From: Halalkalibacter wakoensis JCM 9140
Lineage (GTDB): Bacteria > Bacillota > Bacilli > Bacillales > Bacillaceae_D
NCBI RefSeq assembly: GCF_000513095.1
Contig: NZ_BAUT01000008.1
Coordinates: forward strand, 1-64,000
Direction: 5' to 3'
DNA: 64,000 nucleotides
Below, in pieces: positions 27,797 to 37,824 of the stretch. Under the pieces are notes generated by a model. That model did no database searches. It saw nothing but the letters and a program-made list of their open reading frames with translations, and had not been told where the DNA came from. Positions within the stretch are counted from its first letter, which is position 1. Each line of letters begins with the position of its first letter. Both the position numbers and the translations under genes were made by a program.

Positions 27797-28693
27797 ATGG
27801 GAAAAACACTTGTCACAGGTGGATTGGGGTTTATTGGATACCATTTGGTTGAGCGTTTGCTGTCAGAAGGAGAAGAAGTTGTAATTATTGATAAAATGAA
27901 TGATGTTAACAAAGAGATTCAAGAAGAAAAATGGATGAGAATTGGAAGGAACGACTTAGTTACTCTAATTGACGGTGAATTAAAGGATTTAGATTTAAGC
28001 AAGGAGTTTAAGGATGTAGATGTGATTTACCATTTGGCAGCAGCTACTACGTCGGATAGCAAGTGGCCTAAGCTAGCTAAAGTTATTCAAAATAATGTTA
28101 GTGTTACGAAGGAAATTGTCAAAGCAATGCCGAAAAAAGCAAGGTTAATTTATGCTTCAACGGTTGAAGTATATGGAGAAAGACCTGGGGAAATAACAGA
28201 ACGAACGCCAACAAACCCAACATCTGCTTATGGAATCACAAAGTTAGCCAGTGAACGGTTGATTGAGAAGGAATGTGCTGAGAAAGCGACTGCATTTCAG
28301 ATTGTAAGATTACCAACTATATATGGACCTTGGCAAAGAGATGATATGACGTATCAGCAGCTAATAGTCGGAAATACAAACCCAGATATGGACCGGTCTA
28401 CATTAGATGTTCTGTATGTGAACGATTGTATAGAAGCTTTTCGTTTAGCGGCTACATGCAAATGCACAAATGAAACCTTTCATTTATCTTCAGGACAGGA
28501 AGGTGCATGGTATGAGGGTCTCAAGCTTCTAGGTTATGAAGGTAAGATCAAGCCAAATGGATTTAAAACGACATTAAGCTCAAGTAAATCTTTTGATAAG
28601 TTAGGGTTTACTCCAAAAACATCCTTACAGGAAGGGCTTGCCAAACAACTGGAACATGTGAAACAATGGCAGAAGCAACAACGGTTAAGTTAG
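27797..28693 (+). CDS. NAD-dependent epimerase/dehydratase (YjaV-like position)
   Basis: A 298-residue extended short-chain dehydrogenase. The NAD-binding TGGLGFIGYHLVERLL is at the start, and the catalytic set is the Ser/Thr in YASTVEVYG and the YxxxK in SAYGITKLASE. These are typical of sugar-nucleotide epimerases or dehydratases, but the substrate is not known. The ATG at 27797 is preferred to GTG 27788 because the GGGG site would touch the latter. Confidence 0.8.
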   Translation: MGKTLVTGGLGFIGYHLVERLLSEGEEVVIIDKMNDVNKEIQEEKWMRIGRNDLVTLIDGELKDLDLSKEFKDVDVIYHLAAATTSDSKWPKLAKVIQNNVSVTKEIVKAMPKKARLIYASTVEVYGERPGEITERTPTNPTSAYGITKLASERLIEKECAEKATAFQIVRLPTIYGPWQRDDMTYQQLIVGNTNPDMDRSTLDVLYVNDCIEAFRLAATCKCTNETFHLSSGQEGAWYEGLKLLGYEGKIKPNGFKTTLSSSKSFDKLGFTPKTSLQEGLAKQLEHVKQWQKQQRLS

Positions 28694-28704
28694 GATGTGA
28701 ATAA

Positions 28705-28869
28705 GTGCAAAGAAAGCGAATCATTCTAGGTGTATTTGTTTTTGCTATTGTGACGATCATCGCTTACCTTCTGTTTCATGAATTGTTCAAATTGGAAGAG
28801 GGAATTAGTGTTATCATTGCGCTGGCATTAGGAATAGTAGCCGAATATGTATATCGAAAAAAAGGATAA
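28705..28869 (+). CDS. Small two-segment membrane protein
   Basis: A 54-residue frame from GTG 28705 encodes two hydrophobic segments (IILGVFVFAIVTIIAYLL and ISVIIALALGIVAEYV) with basic ends. It starts 11 bases after the epimerase stop, and so probably shares its transcript. Ribosome binding site is weak (AGGATGTG). Family not recognised. Confidence 0.5.
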   Translation: MQRKRIILGVFVFAIVTIIAYLLFHELFKLEEGISVIIALALGIVAEYVYRKKG

Positions 28870-28924
28870 CTCATTCAAAAAGGTTCCGTTACTTAAAGTA
28901 AATAAGAAACATGTCTCATATTTG

Positions 28925-28963
28925 ACCGTCAAATTATATGCTAATTTGACGGTTAATTTTTTG
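28925..28963 (+). terminator. Terminator of epimerase unit
   Basis: A 12-bp perfect stem, ACCGTCAAATTA with complement and a five-base loop, precedes a T-rich tract. Confidence 0.85.
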
Positions 28964-29074
28964 TTAATGTTATGTAAAAAGGACGAATTTTATTTGTGAT
29001 AATATTGTTTCATATACGATACCAAAAGATACCAGTAATAGAAAGACGAAATGCAAATCAAGGAGAACAAATTA

Positions 29075-30052
29075 ATGATTATAAATGACAAATTATACGG
29101 TGAGTTTATATTAGATCCTGTTTTAGAAGAGTTAATTTTAAGTGAGCCTGTTCAAAGGTTAAAGGGAATCCATCAAGGGGGAGCAAGTTTCTTGGTTAAT
29201 GAAAAATGGAGTGAAACACGTTTTGATCACTCAGTTGGTGTTATGTTGCTCATTAGAAAACTTGGTGGCTCATTAGAAGAACAGATTGCCGGATTATTAC
29301 ATGATGTATCTCATACAGCTTTTTCTCATGTCATCGATTTCGTTTTTGATAACAAAGAAGAAGACTATCATGAAAAAATATATAGTTCGGTCGTGAAAAA
29401 CTCGGAAATCCCAACAATTTTAGCTACATTTAACTACAATTATGAGGATTTAGTGCTTGATGACAGTAAGTGGACATTGCTCGAACAGCCAGCACCAGAA
29501 TTATGTGCGGACAGGGTAGATTATACCCTTCGTGACATGTATACATATGGAATCATCTCGTTAGATGAGGTACAGGATTTTCTGAAAGATATACTTGTGA
29601 TTGAAGGGAAAATGTATCTTCAGAACATTGAGGTAGCTGAATGGTTTGTGGAAACGTATTACAAAGAAGTTATTGATTTCTTTATGGACCCGTTAAATGT
29701 ATATGCGTATGATATGTTAGCTAAGACGTTGAAACGATCACTAGAAAAAAATATATTAAACGTTAATGATTTTCTTAAAAGAGATGGCGAATTATTAAAT
29801 AAAATTAAAGCATCAAATGATAAGGAATTACTAAGTTTATTAAGGAAACTTAATTCGGATGTGGAAGTAATAGAAGATAGAGAAAATTATGAGTTACATC
29901 GAAAAAATAAACTTCGTATGATTGACCCATCCATTCTAAAAGATGGTGACCTAATCTCAGCGTCGCGCTTATCAGAAAAAGTAAGGATTCTTGGTGAAGT
30001 AGCCTATGAGAAGGCTACAAGAGGGATGTATGTGAAAATTATTTCTAACTAA
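29075..30052 (+). CDS. HD-domain phosphohydrolase
   Basis: A 325-residue protein with an HD metal site: RFDHSVGVMLL supplies the first His, and LLHDVSHTAFSH the HD pair and further His, as in dNTPase/SAMHD1-like enzymes. A later ELCADRVDYTLRDM continues the family pattern. It would cleave a phosphate bond in a nucleotide, with unknown specificity. The ATG at 29075 has AAGGAG nine bases upstream, better than the ATG at 29051. It is a stand-alone gene with no counterpart I know between yjaV and med. Confidence 0.75.
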   Translation: MIINDKLYGEFILDPVLEELILSEPVQRLKGIHQGGASFLVNEKWSETRFDHSVGVMLLIRKLGGSLEEQIAGLLHDVSHTAFSHVIDFVFDNKEEDYHEKIYSSVVKNSEIPTILATFNYNYEDLVLDDSKWTLLEQPAPELCADRVDYTLRDMYTYGIISLDEVQDFLKDILVIEGKMYLQNIEVAEWFVETYYKEVIDFFMDPLNVYAYDMLAKTLKRSLEKNILNVNDFLKRDGELLNKIKASNDKELLSLLRKLNSDVEVIEDRENYELHRKNKLRMIDPSILKDGDLISASRLSEKVRILGEVAYEKATRGMYVKIISN

Positions 30053-30211
30053 CGTGCTTTTAAAAATAGTTTGTAAAGTCATTTACCAAATGGTTCGAAC
30101 TCAAGGTCCCAAGAATTGTCGTCATACTATTTCGAGAACACTAGTAGAACGGATTCTGACAAATAAGAAACCTTTCAAAAGAATAAATTGAGCCATTTTT
30201 TTAGTTTAAGG

Positions 30212-30247
30212 TTAACAAAAAGCACCGCATATGCGGTGCTTTTTGTT
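30212..30247. terminator. Bidirectional terminator
   Basis: The near-perfect palindrome AAAAAGCACCGCA/TGCGGTGCTTTTT lies between the convergent HD gene and prfC. Confidence 0.85.
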
Positions 30248-30301
30248 ATTTCAATTGCATTATGGACCCATTTGATTTCAGTTCTCTGTTGAACCATTCG
30301 C

Positions 30302-31894
30302 TTATGTTGATCGAATAAATGAATTCTCATAAAAGCTCATTTCAGGATATTTATCTATAGCTGTTCTCATTTGGAATTCATTTTCAAACAACACGACAAT
30401 TCGGCCATCTCGGTCCGTTACTAAATTGCGCTGCGTTTTCTTGAATGCTTCCATTGCTTCTGTTGGACCTGCAGCCCACCTTGCAAAGGAAAAAGGCAAA
30501 CGCTCTAATTGAATGTCAACATGGTACTCATGCTTCAGACGATATTCTAGTACTTCAAATTGAAGAACCCCTACCACTCCAACGATTTGCTGCTCAGCAA
30601 ATCGATTGTACGTTTTAAATAACTGAATCGCACCTTCTTCAGAAAGTTGCTGTAAGCCTTTTTCATATGACTTATGCTTTAATGCTTCTTTTACGGTAAT
30701 AGCACTAAAAAATTCAGGTGAGAAATGTGGCATTTCATCAAATTCAAATTGGTCTCCTTCAACAAGAGTATCGCCGATTCGGAACGTACCTGGATCAAAT
30801 AAACCAATGATGTCGCCGGCGTAAGCTTCATCCACAATGCTCCTACTTTGAGCTAAAAATTGAGTTGGTTGTGTTAATTTTAAATTTTTGCCGACGCGGA
30901 CATGTTTAACGGACATTCCACGTTCAAACTTTCCTGAAGTGATACGTAGAAAAGCTATTCGGTCACGATGTGCTGGATTCATATTCGCTTGTATTTTAAA
31001 TATAAATCCAGAGAAAGATTCATTTTTTAAAGGTTCAATTAATCCTTTTGAACTTTCACGAGGCGTTGGAGCTGGTGATAATGTTAAGAAGTGTTCTAAG
31101 AAAGTTTGTACACCAAAGCTCGATATTGCGCTACCAAAAAAGATCGGTGTTAATTCCCCTTTTGCGATCAACTCTTGGTCAAATTCGTCGCCAGCTACAT
31201 CAAGAAGCTCCAATTCTTCTCGAAACTGAGCAACTAATCCATCATCATTAATGGCTTCATCTAATTTTGGATCGTTTGGTCCTTCTAATTGAATTACGTC
31301 AATTTCCTTTGGATTATCAGGGTTATATAATTCAAGCTTTTTGTTATGACGATCATAAACGCCAGAGAATGATTGGCCCATTCCTATTGGCCATCCCATT
31401 GGATATGATCGAATACCTAGTAAATTCTCAAGCTCTTCCATTAATTCAAAAGGATCCCGACCTTGTCGATCGAGTTTATTCATAAACGTGAAAATTGGAA
31501 TACCACGCATTTTACAAACTTTAAATAACTTTTTCGTCTGGGCTTCAACCCCTTTGGCTGCATCAATTAACATGGTTGCTGAATCAGCAGCAGTTAATGT
31601 TCTGTACGTATCTTCACTAAAGTCTTCATGACCAGGTGTGTCAAGGATATTCACATGATATCCATCAAACATAAATTCCATGACGGAACTCGTCACTGAA
31701 ATTCCACGTTGTTTTTCGATTTCCATCCAGTCACTCATCGCATGCTTCGTGTTTTTCTTTCCTTTTACCGTACCAGCTTCACGAATGGCCCCACCAAATA
31801 AAAGAAGTTTCTCTGTTAAAGTGGTCTTCCCAGCATCAGGGTGGGAGATAATCGCAAATGTTCGGCGTGATTGTACCGCTTCTTGATAATTCAT
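30302..31894 (-). CDS. prfC: PrfC, peptide chain release factor 3
   Basis: A 530-residue translational GTPase. G1 is SHPDAGKTT, switch II is LDTPGHEDF and G4 is MNKLDR; RGISVTSSVMEF is the RF3-type switch I. RF3 removes RF1 and RF2 from the ribosome after termination and has a role in quality control. Full length, single gene, oriented against its neighbours, so it was probably inserted into the yjaV-med interval in this lineage. Confidence 0.95.
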   Translation of the reverse strand: MNYQEAVQSRRTFAIISHPDAGKTTLTEKLLLFGGAIREAGTVKGKKNTKHAMSDWMEIEKQRGISVTSSVMEFMFDGYHVNILDTPGHEDFSEDTYRTLTAADSATMLIDAAKGVEAQTKKLFKVCKMRGIPIFTFMNKLDRQGRDPFELMEELENLLGIRSYPMGWPIGMGQSFSGVYDRHNKKLELYNPDNPKEIDVIQLEGPNDPKLDEAINDDGLVAQFREELELLDVAGDEFDQELIAKGELTPIFFGSAISSFGVQTFLEHFLTLSPAPTPRESSKGLIEPLKNESFSGFIFKIQANMNPAHRDRIAFLRITSGKFERGMSVKHVRVGKNLKLTQPTQFLAQSRSIVDEAYAGDIIGLFDPGTFRIGDTLVEGDQFEFDEMPHFSPEFFSAITVKEALKHKSYEKGLQQLSEEGAIQLFKTYNRFAEQQIVGVVGVLQFEVLEYRLKHEYHVDIQLERLPFSFARWAAGPTEAMEAFKKTQRNLVTDRDGRIVVLFENEFQMRTAIDKYPEMSFYENSFIRST

Positions 31895-32180
31895 ATATAT
31901 ATCCTCACTTCTACGTTTAAATTGTCACGGTTCATTATAACAGTGTTACGTTAATGTTTCACCTGCTCACAAATACATTGTTTAAAATCTGCTTCTATAG
32001 TTTTGGATGAAAGAAAGATTACATTCTCATTACAAGTTCATATCAAATTGCAAGATTGAGAGGGATCGAACATAACCATAACGAATAGATAGGACAAAAG
32101 TAGTTATTCTGAAAAAATACTAAGAAAATAAAAGAAGAATAGTTTAATATATATGTGTAAACATTAGGGAGAGTGTCAAC

Positions 32181-33143
32181 ATGATAAATCAACGATTACT
32201 AGTACTGTTGTTACCATTCATTTTACTATTAGGGTGTTCAACGATTCAAACTCAGACTTCCCAAGAAAATAGAGTAGGATTATTGTTAGAAGAAACAATT
32301 GATGACCAAGGGTGGAACAGCAAAGGATATCAAGGGCTACTAAATATACATTCTAATTTAAACTTTGATGTGATGTTTTTAGAAAATATGAATACCGAAG
32401 GAAAGGTGAAGAAGGCAGTAGAAGATTTCATTCGTGAAGATGTAAATCTAATCTTTGGTCATGGCCGTTATTACGCTGATTTATTTACAGAGCTTGGAAA
32501 AGAATACCCGGATGTTCATTTTGTTAGTTTTAATGGAGAGGTTTCAGGAGACAATGTGACGAGTCTTCACTTTGATAGCTATGCAATGGGATTTTTTGCA
32601 GGAATGGTTGCAGCCGCTATGTCAGAAAGTGGTGATGTAGGGGTCATTGGATCTTTTGATTGGCAACCAGAAATTAAGGGATTTAAGGATGGAGCCATGT
32701 TAAGTTTACCGAGTGCCAACATTCATATGAATTTTGTTCATGATTGGTCCAATACAGAAAAAGCTCTGTCTTTCTTTTACGAATTAAAAGAAACAGGAGT
32801 GGATGTTTTTTATCCAGCCGGTGATGGCTTCCATGTTGACGTAGTTGAAGAAATCCGAAAAGAAGGGTTATATGCTATTGGATTTGTTGGAGACCAAACA
32901 GATTTAGGTGAGTCAACGGTTTTGACGAGCACTGTTCAGCATGTTGATTCTCTTTATGAATTAGTTGCCGAACAATATTATAAGACAGAACTACAGTCAG
33001 GAAACATCCACTATGATTTTGAAGACGGGGTCATCTCGCTAGGCCAGTTTAGCTCGAGGGTTCCTGAAGCCATCAAAGGTAAAGTAGAGAAAGCCATACA
33101 ACACTATATTGAAACAGGGGAATTGCCTTCTGAGCCATTGTAA
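32181..33143 (+). CDS. med: Med, competence-related BMP-family lipoprotein
   Basis: A 320-residue lipoprotein (lipobox LLLGC) of the BMP/PnrA family, with the folds of periplasmic-type ligand binding: DDQGWNSKGYQGL, GDVGVIGSFDWQPEIKGFKDGA and VFYPAGDGFHVDVVEEI. In B. subtilis Med raises comK expression, and med is upstream of comZ, the same order as here. The ligand is unknown. Confidence 0.88.
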   Translation: MINQRLLVLLLPFILLLGCSTIQTQTSQENRVGLLLEETIDDQGWNSKGYQGLLNIHSNLNFDVMFLENMNTEGKVKKAVEDFIREDVNLIFGHGRYYADLFTELGKEYPDVHFVSFNGEVSGDNVTSLHFDSYAMGFFAGMVAAAMSESGDVGVIGSFDWQPEIKGFKDGAMLSLPSANIHMNFVHDWSNTEKALSFFYELKETGVDVFYPAGDGFHVDVVEEIRKEGLYAIGFVGDQTDLGESTVLTSTVQHVDSLYELVAEQYYKTELQSGNIHYDFEDGVISLGQFSSRVPEAIKGKVEKAIQHYIETGELPSEPL

Positions 33144-33212
33144 CTTGCTTGCGTTCCTAACGTCATCATAGTATTGTTAGGATGGTAACAATGACAATAG
33201 AGGTGGATGATG

Positions 33213-33395
33213 ATGAATAATCCTGAAATGAACATGAAATTTATGCAAATCGCAATGAAGCACCTTCCCGAGGGCAAGAAGTTTTTAGATGAAAAAGGCA
33301 TTGAATTAAATATGGAAGATTTACAACCCATGCTAGAATTGTTAGTGAATGTAATGTCCGAAGCTTACGAACTTGGAAAAGAAGAAACAAAATAA
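33213..33395 (+). CDS. comZ: ComZ
   Basis: A 60-residue protein. KFMQIAMKHLPEGKKFLDE and LELLVNVMSEAYELGK match ComZ, a small leucine-zipper-like protein that lowers comG expression in B. subtilis. Of three consecutive ATG codons, the one at 33213 has the best spacing from AGAGGTGG. It is 70 bases after med, and probably in the same transcript. Confidence 0.9.
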   Translation: MNNPEMNMKFMQIAMKHLPEGKKFLDEKGIELNMEDLQPMLELLVNVMSEAYELGKEETK

Positions 33396-33411
33396 TAGAA
33401 GAAAATAAAAG

Positions 33412-33448
33412 CCAGCTCGACCTGAGTCAAACTCAGAACGAGCTTTTG
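33412..33448 (+). terminator. Terminator after comZ
   Basis: An interrupted stem (GCTCG...TGAGT/ACTCA...CGAGC) with a T-rich tail closes the med-comZ unit. Confidence 0.65.
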
Positions 33449-33479
33449 TTTTGCCTATTAGAAGGAGGAGGAGAAGCAT

Positions 33480-33812
33480 ATGGAAAAAACGGAGAAGCTA
33501 AAAGCATTTGCCAAAGAAATGAAAGAAGGCTTTCAGCTAGTAAAAGAAAAGAAAGACCATGAAGCTCTGAAAAAGTTACAACCATTTGTTGAATTAATGA
33601 GAAGAAGCGGAGCACCTCATATCCGTTTATTTGCAACGTACAGCATTGCTCAAATTCGAACTGGTGAATTAGAAGGGTTTCTTGAAACATACGCTGAAGT
33701 AAAAGAAATGGAAGCTAAAAGCGATGAAGAATTAAAATTAAAAGAGCAACTTGATGGTTTTTTTAACGATTTAATGAATGAATTGCAAAAAGAAGATGGA
33801 CAACCTCAGTAA
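33480..33812 (+). CDS. Helical hypothetical protein
   Basis: A 110-residue, strongly charged all-helical protein (KLKAFAKEMKEGFQLVKEKK and a paired-helix IRLFATYSIAQIRTGELEGF) with possible TPR-like character. It has a strong ribosome binding site, GAAGGAGGAGG. It occupies the place of small unknown genes between comZ and fabH; family not recognised. Confidence 0.6.
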   Translation: MEKTEKLKAFAKEMKEGFQLVKEKKDHEALKKLQPFVELMRRSGAPHIRLFATYSIAQIRTGELEGFLETYAEVKEMEAKSDEELKLKEQLDGFFNDLMNELQKEDGQPQ

Positions 33813-33821
33813 AAGAATGTG

Positions 33822-33850
33822 GAAGAACGCTATTATTTCTTAGCGTTCTT
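33822..33850. terminator. Bidirectional terminator
   Basis: The stem GAAGAACGCTA/TTAGCGTTCTTC overlaps the end of the minus-strand gene. Confidence 0.7.
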
Positions 33851-34195
33851 CGTTGTTGTTTTAGATGAAGAGTCTTTTTCGTCCTCTTCTTGATTAAAGA
33901 AAGTTGAAACTTTACTAGCCAGGGGAGCTAGCTTTGCTAGATAAGGACTTAAAGACTGAACAAGTGCGATTATTTGCATTAACTGGTCTCCCTGTTCATT
34001 GGATCCTGACTCTGTACTTGGTTTTTTTTGTTCTTCGTTCTGATTTTCTTGAGAAACTTCACTAGCGTCGTCGTGTTGCGGCTGTTCTGATGAAGCGTGT
34101 TGTTTCGACTCATTTGGTGGCATAGGCGGTCTTCCAAACATTAAATCAGAAAAAAAGTCTTGTTGTTGAGGTCCCTGATTTTGTTCCTCACTCAT
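33833..34195 (-). CDS. Low-complexity hypothetical protein
   Basis: A 120-residue protein rich in Gln, Glu, Ser and Pro for its first 65 residues. One clear hydrophobic-helical segment follows (IIALVQSLSPYLAKLAPLAS), then a Lys/Asp/Ser tail. Such composition recalls small spore-associated proteins, but I cannot assign it. The start has a GGAGG site seven bases away. Confidence 0.55.
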   Translation of the reverse strand: MSEEQNQGPQQQDFFSDLMFGRPPMPPNESKQHASSEQPQHDDASEVSQENQNEEQKKPSTESGSNEQGDQLMQIIALVQSLSPYLAKLAPLASKVSTFFNQEEDEKDSSSKTTTKNAKK

Positions 34196-34374
34196 GTCTA
34201 CCCTTCCTCCTTCTACCGTACTCTAACAATAGTGTATGGTTATCTACCTGACACTGTGTAAAGGCAATCACCTAAAAATCAGCAATATCAAAGGAGTGCA
34301 AAGCTAAAAGAGAGACTTTAAGTAAGAGTGATCTAATTAATCACAGGAAAAAAACCTTTTATATGATTGGATTG

Positions 34375-34403
34375 TAGACATAAAGATCTTCTTGCTGTAA
34401 AAT
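34375..34403 (+). promoter_or_regulatory. fabHF promoter
   Basis: TAGACA (34375-34380) and TAAAAT (34398-34403) are 17 bases apart, 62 bases before fabH. Confidence 0.7.
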
Positions 34404-34419
34404 TAGGATCAGGTACTAA
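34403..34419 (+). promoter_or_regulatory. FapR-type operator
   Basis: TTAGGATCAGGTACTAA is an inverted repeat with one mismatch and matches the known FapR operator of Bacillus fatty acid genes. It starts at the last base of the -10 box, so bound repressor would block initiation, and malonyl-CoA would release it. Confidence 0.85.
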
Positions 34420-34465
34420 TAATTACCCAAAATGTCGTGTGAATCGCGAAAGGGGAATGAGAGAG

Positions 34466-35404
34466 ATGACAAAAGCAGGAATCTGGGGGATGGGAAGCTA
34501 TATCGGCGAAGAGCTTGTGACGAATGCTGATTTTGAAAAGAAAATAGATACAAATGATGAATGGATTCGAACGAGAACAGGAATTGAAGAAAGACGGTTT
34601 GCTCCCAAAGATGTTGATAGTTCACATATGGCTTATCAAGCGTCAAAAGATGCATTGGATCATGCTGGGCTAGAGGCGGAAGATATCGATTTAATTTTGG
34701 TTGCAACGGTTACTCCTGATATGCCATTTCCTACTGTGTCTAATCTTATTCAACACCGATTAGGAGCAAAGAACGCAGCTGCTATGGATATAAGTGCTGC
34801 GTGTGCTGGTTTTATATATGGATTAGCAACAGGACAACAATTTATTGAAAATGGTGCGTATAAACATATTTTAGTTGTAGGTGTAGAAAAATTATCCAAA
34901 ATAACGGATTTCTCTGATCGAAACACAGCTGTTTTGTTCGGTGATGGGGCAGGTGCTGCTGTTCTTGGTCCAGTATCTGAGGACAAAGGAATATTAGCAT
35001 TTGAATTAGGCTCAGATGGAGCAGGAGCTATGCACATCAATCAAAAAGGTCCTTATCTTGAAATGAACGGGCGTGAAGTGTTTAAATTTGCTGTCCGTCA
35101 AATGGGAGATTCTTCACTTCGTGTGCTTGAAAAAGCTGGGTTAACAAAAGAAGACTGTGATTTCCTTGTACCGCATCAAGCCAATATTCGAATTATGGAA
35201 GCGGCTAGAGAACGACTAGAACTTCCTTTGGAAAAGATGTCCAAAACGGTTCATAAATATGGAAATACATCTTCTGCCTCCATTCCAATGGCAATGGTAG
35301 ATGAGTTAAGAAGTGGGAAAATTAAAGATGGAGACCTTCTAGTTTTAGTAGGCTTTGGAGCTGGTCTTGTTTGGGGCTCTGTTGCAATTAGATGGGGCAG
35401 GTAA
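34466..35404 (+). CDS. fabH: FabH, beta-ketoacyl-ACP synthase III
   Basis: A 312-residue condensing enzyme that starts fatty acid chains from acyl-CoA and malonyl-ACP. The catalytic triad is Cys113 in [10 protein letters not shown], His in VPHQANIRI and Asn in GNTSSASIP. In Bacillus, it sets branched-chain primer use. The ATG at 34466 has AAAGGGG eight bases before it. It is followed by fabF after 26 bases and is controlled by the FapR-like site. Confidence 0.96.
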   Translation: MTKAGIWGMGSYIGEELVTNADFEKKIDTNDEWIRTRTGIEERRFAPKDVDSSHMAYQASKDALDHAGLEAEDIDLILVATVTPDMPFPTVSNLIQHRLGAKNAAAMDISAACAGFIYGLATGQQFIENGAYKHILVVGVEKLSKITDFSDRNTAVLFGDGAGAAVLGPVSEDKGILAFELGSDGAGAMHINQKGPYLEMNGREVFKFAVRQMGDSSLRVLEKAGLTKEDCDFLVPHQANIRIMEAARERLELPLEKMSKTVHKYGNTSSASIPMAMVDELRSGKIKDGDLLVLVGFGAGLVWGSVAIRWGR

Positions 35405-35430
35405 CCATTAACGCAAAGGAGAGAAAAGCT

Positions 35431-36672
35431 GTGGAAAAAAGACGTGTTGTAGTTACAGGAATAGGGGCAATTACACCTCTTGGTTTAAATGCTCAGAATA
35501 CATGGGAAAATGCAATTGCAGGAAAATCAGGTGTTGGACCTTTAACAAGAGTTCCGGCTGAAGAGTTTCCAATGAAAGTGGCAGCTGAAATTAATGATTT
35601 TGATCCAGCGGCCTTTATCGATAAAAAAGAAGCACGTAAAATGGACAGGTTTACTCAATTTGCAGTTGCTTCAGCTTTAATGGCACTAGAAGATGCAAAA
35701 CTTGAAATTACAGAAGAGATTGCGGACCGTGTCGGTGTTTGGATTGGTTCTGGAATTGGTGGAATGGAAACATACGAACAAAATTTTCGTCAATTTCTAG
35801 AAAAGGGACATCGTCGTGTAAGTCCATTTTTCGTTCCAATGATGATCCCAGACATGGCTTCTGGCCAAGTGTCGATTACAACTGGAGCGAAAGGGATTAA
35901 TTCATGCTCAGTCACAGCATGTGCATCTGGAACGAACTCTATTGGAGATGCCTTTAAAGTCATTCAACGTGGTGACGCTGATGTGATGATCACAGGTGGA
36001 TCGGAAGCACCAATTACAAATATGGCTGTTGCTGGTTTCTGTTCAGCGAAAGCTGTTTCAACAAGTGAAGATCCATCTACGGCTTCTAGACCTTTTGATG
36101 CAAATCGGGATGGGTTTGTGATGGGGGAAGGTGCTGGTATCTTGATTCTAGAGAGCTTAGAATCAGCCCAAAAGCGCGGTGCAACAATTTATGCTGAACT
36201 CGTTGGATATGGAGCAACAGGTGATGCTCATCATGTAACTGCGCCAGCACCAGAAGGTGAAGGTGGAGCAAGGGCTATGAAGCAAGCTATCCAAGATGCT
36301 GGTTTACAGCCGGAAGATATTGATTACTTAAATGCTCATGGAACAAGCACACCATATAATGATAAATTTGAGACAATGGCTGCTAAGGCTGTCTTTGGTG
36401 ACCATGCCTATAAATTGGCTGTAAGTTCTACAAAATCGATGACCGGTCATTTATTAGGTGCAGCTGGAGCGGTTGAAGCGATTTTGTCTGTGAAAGCTAT
36501 CCAAGAAGGGATGATTCCACCGACAATTAATTATGAAACGCCAGATCCGGATTGTGATTTGGATTATGTTCCAAATGAGGCTCGTAAACAACACGTAAGG
36601 GCCGTCATGAGTAATTCTCTTGGTTTTGGTGGCCATAACGCTACTCTTGTTTTTAAAGAGTTTATTAAATAA
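35431..36672 (+). CDS. fabF: FabF, beta-ketoacyl-ACP synthase II
   Basis: A 413-residue elongation enzyme. The catalytic Cys is in [13 protein letters not shown], with His in [11 protein letters not shown] and in [16 protein letters not shown] 35431 is the start, preceded by AAAGGAGAG; the longer frame overlaps fabH. It is the second gene of the fabH-fabF unit, as in B. subtilis. Confidence 0.96.
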   Translation: MEKRRVVVTGIGAITPLGLNAQNTWENAIAGKSGVGPLTRVPAEEFPMKVAAEINDFDPAAFIDKKEARKMDRFTQFAVASALMALEDAKLEITEEIADRVGVWIGSGIGGMETYEQNFRQFLEKGHRRVSPFFVPMMIPDMASGQVSITTGAKGINSCSVTACASGTNSIGDAFKVIQRGDADVMITGGSEAPITNMAVAGFCSAKAVSTSEDPSTASRPFDANRDGFVMGEGAGILILESLESAQKRGATIYAELVGYGATGDAHHVTAPAPEGEGGARAMKQAIQDAGLQPEDIDYLNAHGTSTPYNDKFETMAAKAVFGDHAYKLAVSSTKSMTGHLLGAAGAVEAILSVKAIQEGMIPPTINYETPDPDCDLDYVPNEARKQHVRAVMSNSLGFGGHNATLVFKEFIK

Positions 36673-36775
36673 AAGCATCATTTTTTGAAGAATAGAGATT
36701 TTCTTTTTAGTGAATGGGTGTTAGGCACTCGAATTCCACTGGAAGAAGGGGAAATCACAGAAAAATACAGCAAGA

Positions 36776-36822
36776 AAAAAGGCTTGATTAACCATGGGAA
36801 ATGGTTAGTCAGCCTTTTTTTC
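36776..36822 (-). terminator. Terminator of LCP gene
   Basis: An interrupted stem, AAAAAAGGCT...TTAACCAT/ATGGTTA...AGCCTTTTTT, overlaps the end of the LCP gene; it may also stop fabF transcripts. Confidence 0.7.
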
Positions 36823-37824
36823 TTGTTTGTTATCATGATTTATCGTAAAAAAATCGGATAACGCTTGACGGTTTTTTTCGATATCAATTTCCAATACTGC
36901 TCCAGCATGTGGATAGTACGTATTTTTAAAGCTATCCTCGGTAGGAATACGCATTGTTTCGATCTGTTGAATTGGATGAAGAACAACATCTCGTCCAAGA
37001 CTAAGCAATTTAGATGTTCGAATATTCGTCTCGATTTGGGGCTCGAGGGTTCCAATTAATTTTGGGATTTTTGAAATACCTGAAATCGTGAACAGTTCCT
37101 CTTTTAATGTTTTTATTACTTCTTGTTGTCTTTTGACACGTCCAAAGTCGTTTTCAGCATCTTTTCGAAACCGAACGTATTTTAACGTAGCATCTCCATT
37201 CAATTTTTGCAGACCTGGTTCAAAATGGATATGATTCATCGGATCATCCATTTTCTTTTCAACCATTACTTCTAATCCGTTCGGTGCAATTGTATCAACT
37301 AATGTGACAAAGCCATCGAAGTTTGCTAAAGCATAATAATGAATATCAATTCCGAAATTGGTTTCGAGTGTATCCTGAAGAAGTTCTACACCCCCAAAAG
37401 CAAAAGAAGCATTTATTTTATTATTTGATCGACCAGGTATTTTTACATAGCTGTCGCGCATAATTGATGCAAGCTTCGCATCACCGTTTGTTGGGTTAAA
37501 TTGGGCAAGCATAATGGTATCAGTTCTAGCAATGTTACCACTTGTCGTATCGACACCAACAAGAAGTACATTAATAGGCTCGTTGTTTTCAGGTTCTTTC
37601 GCTTGAATAAAAGATTCTTCTTTTGCTTCAGATTCCGTTTTGCTTGACTGTGTGAAAACCTTAGTCATTTGATTGTTTGTCTCGGTCTTTCCGGCCTCGT
37701 ATTGAAAAAAAATGTATGTGCTTATTGTTCCAAGGAACAACGTAAACGTTACAATTACCATTAGGAGTATGTTTCGAGCTCGTCTTTTTCTTTTGATCGC
37801 TTTCAGATTTTTTCGGGTGGACAA
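36805..37824 (-). CDS. LytR-CpsA-Psr family ligase
   Basis: A 339-residue type II membrane protein: a basic N-terminus, one membrane helix (NILLMVIVTFTLFLGTISTY), a linker, then the LCP domain with GVDTTSGNIARTDTIM, RDSYVKIPG and ATLKYVRFRKDAENDFGR, which hold the conserved Asp and Arg residues. LCP enzymes attach teichoic acids or other polymers to peptidoglycan on the outside of the cell. Start is TTG with GGAGGG six bases away. TagT/U/V-type assignment cannot be refined. Confidence 0.88.
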   Translation of the reverse strand: MSTRKNLKAIKRKRRARNILLMVIVTFTLFLGTISTYIFFQYEAGKTETNNQMTKVFTQSSKTESEAKEESFIQAKEPENNEPINVLLVGVDTTSGNIARTDTIMLAQFNPTNGDAKLASIMRDSYVKIPGRSNNKINASFAFGGVELLQDTLETNFGIDIHYYALANFDGFVTLVDTIAPNGLEVMVEKKMDDPMNHIHFEPGLQKLNGDATLKYVRFRKDAENDFGRVKRQQEVIKTLKEELFTISGISKIPKLIGTLEPQIETNIRTSKLLSLGRDVVLHPIQQIETMRIPTEDSFKNTYYPHAGAVLEIDIEKNRQALSDFFTINHDNKQEKKAD

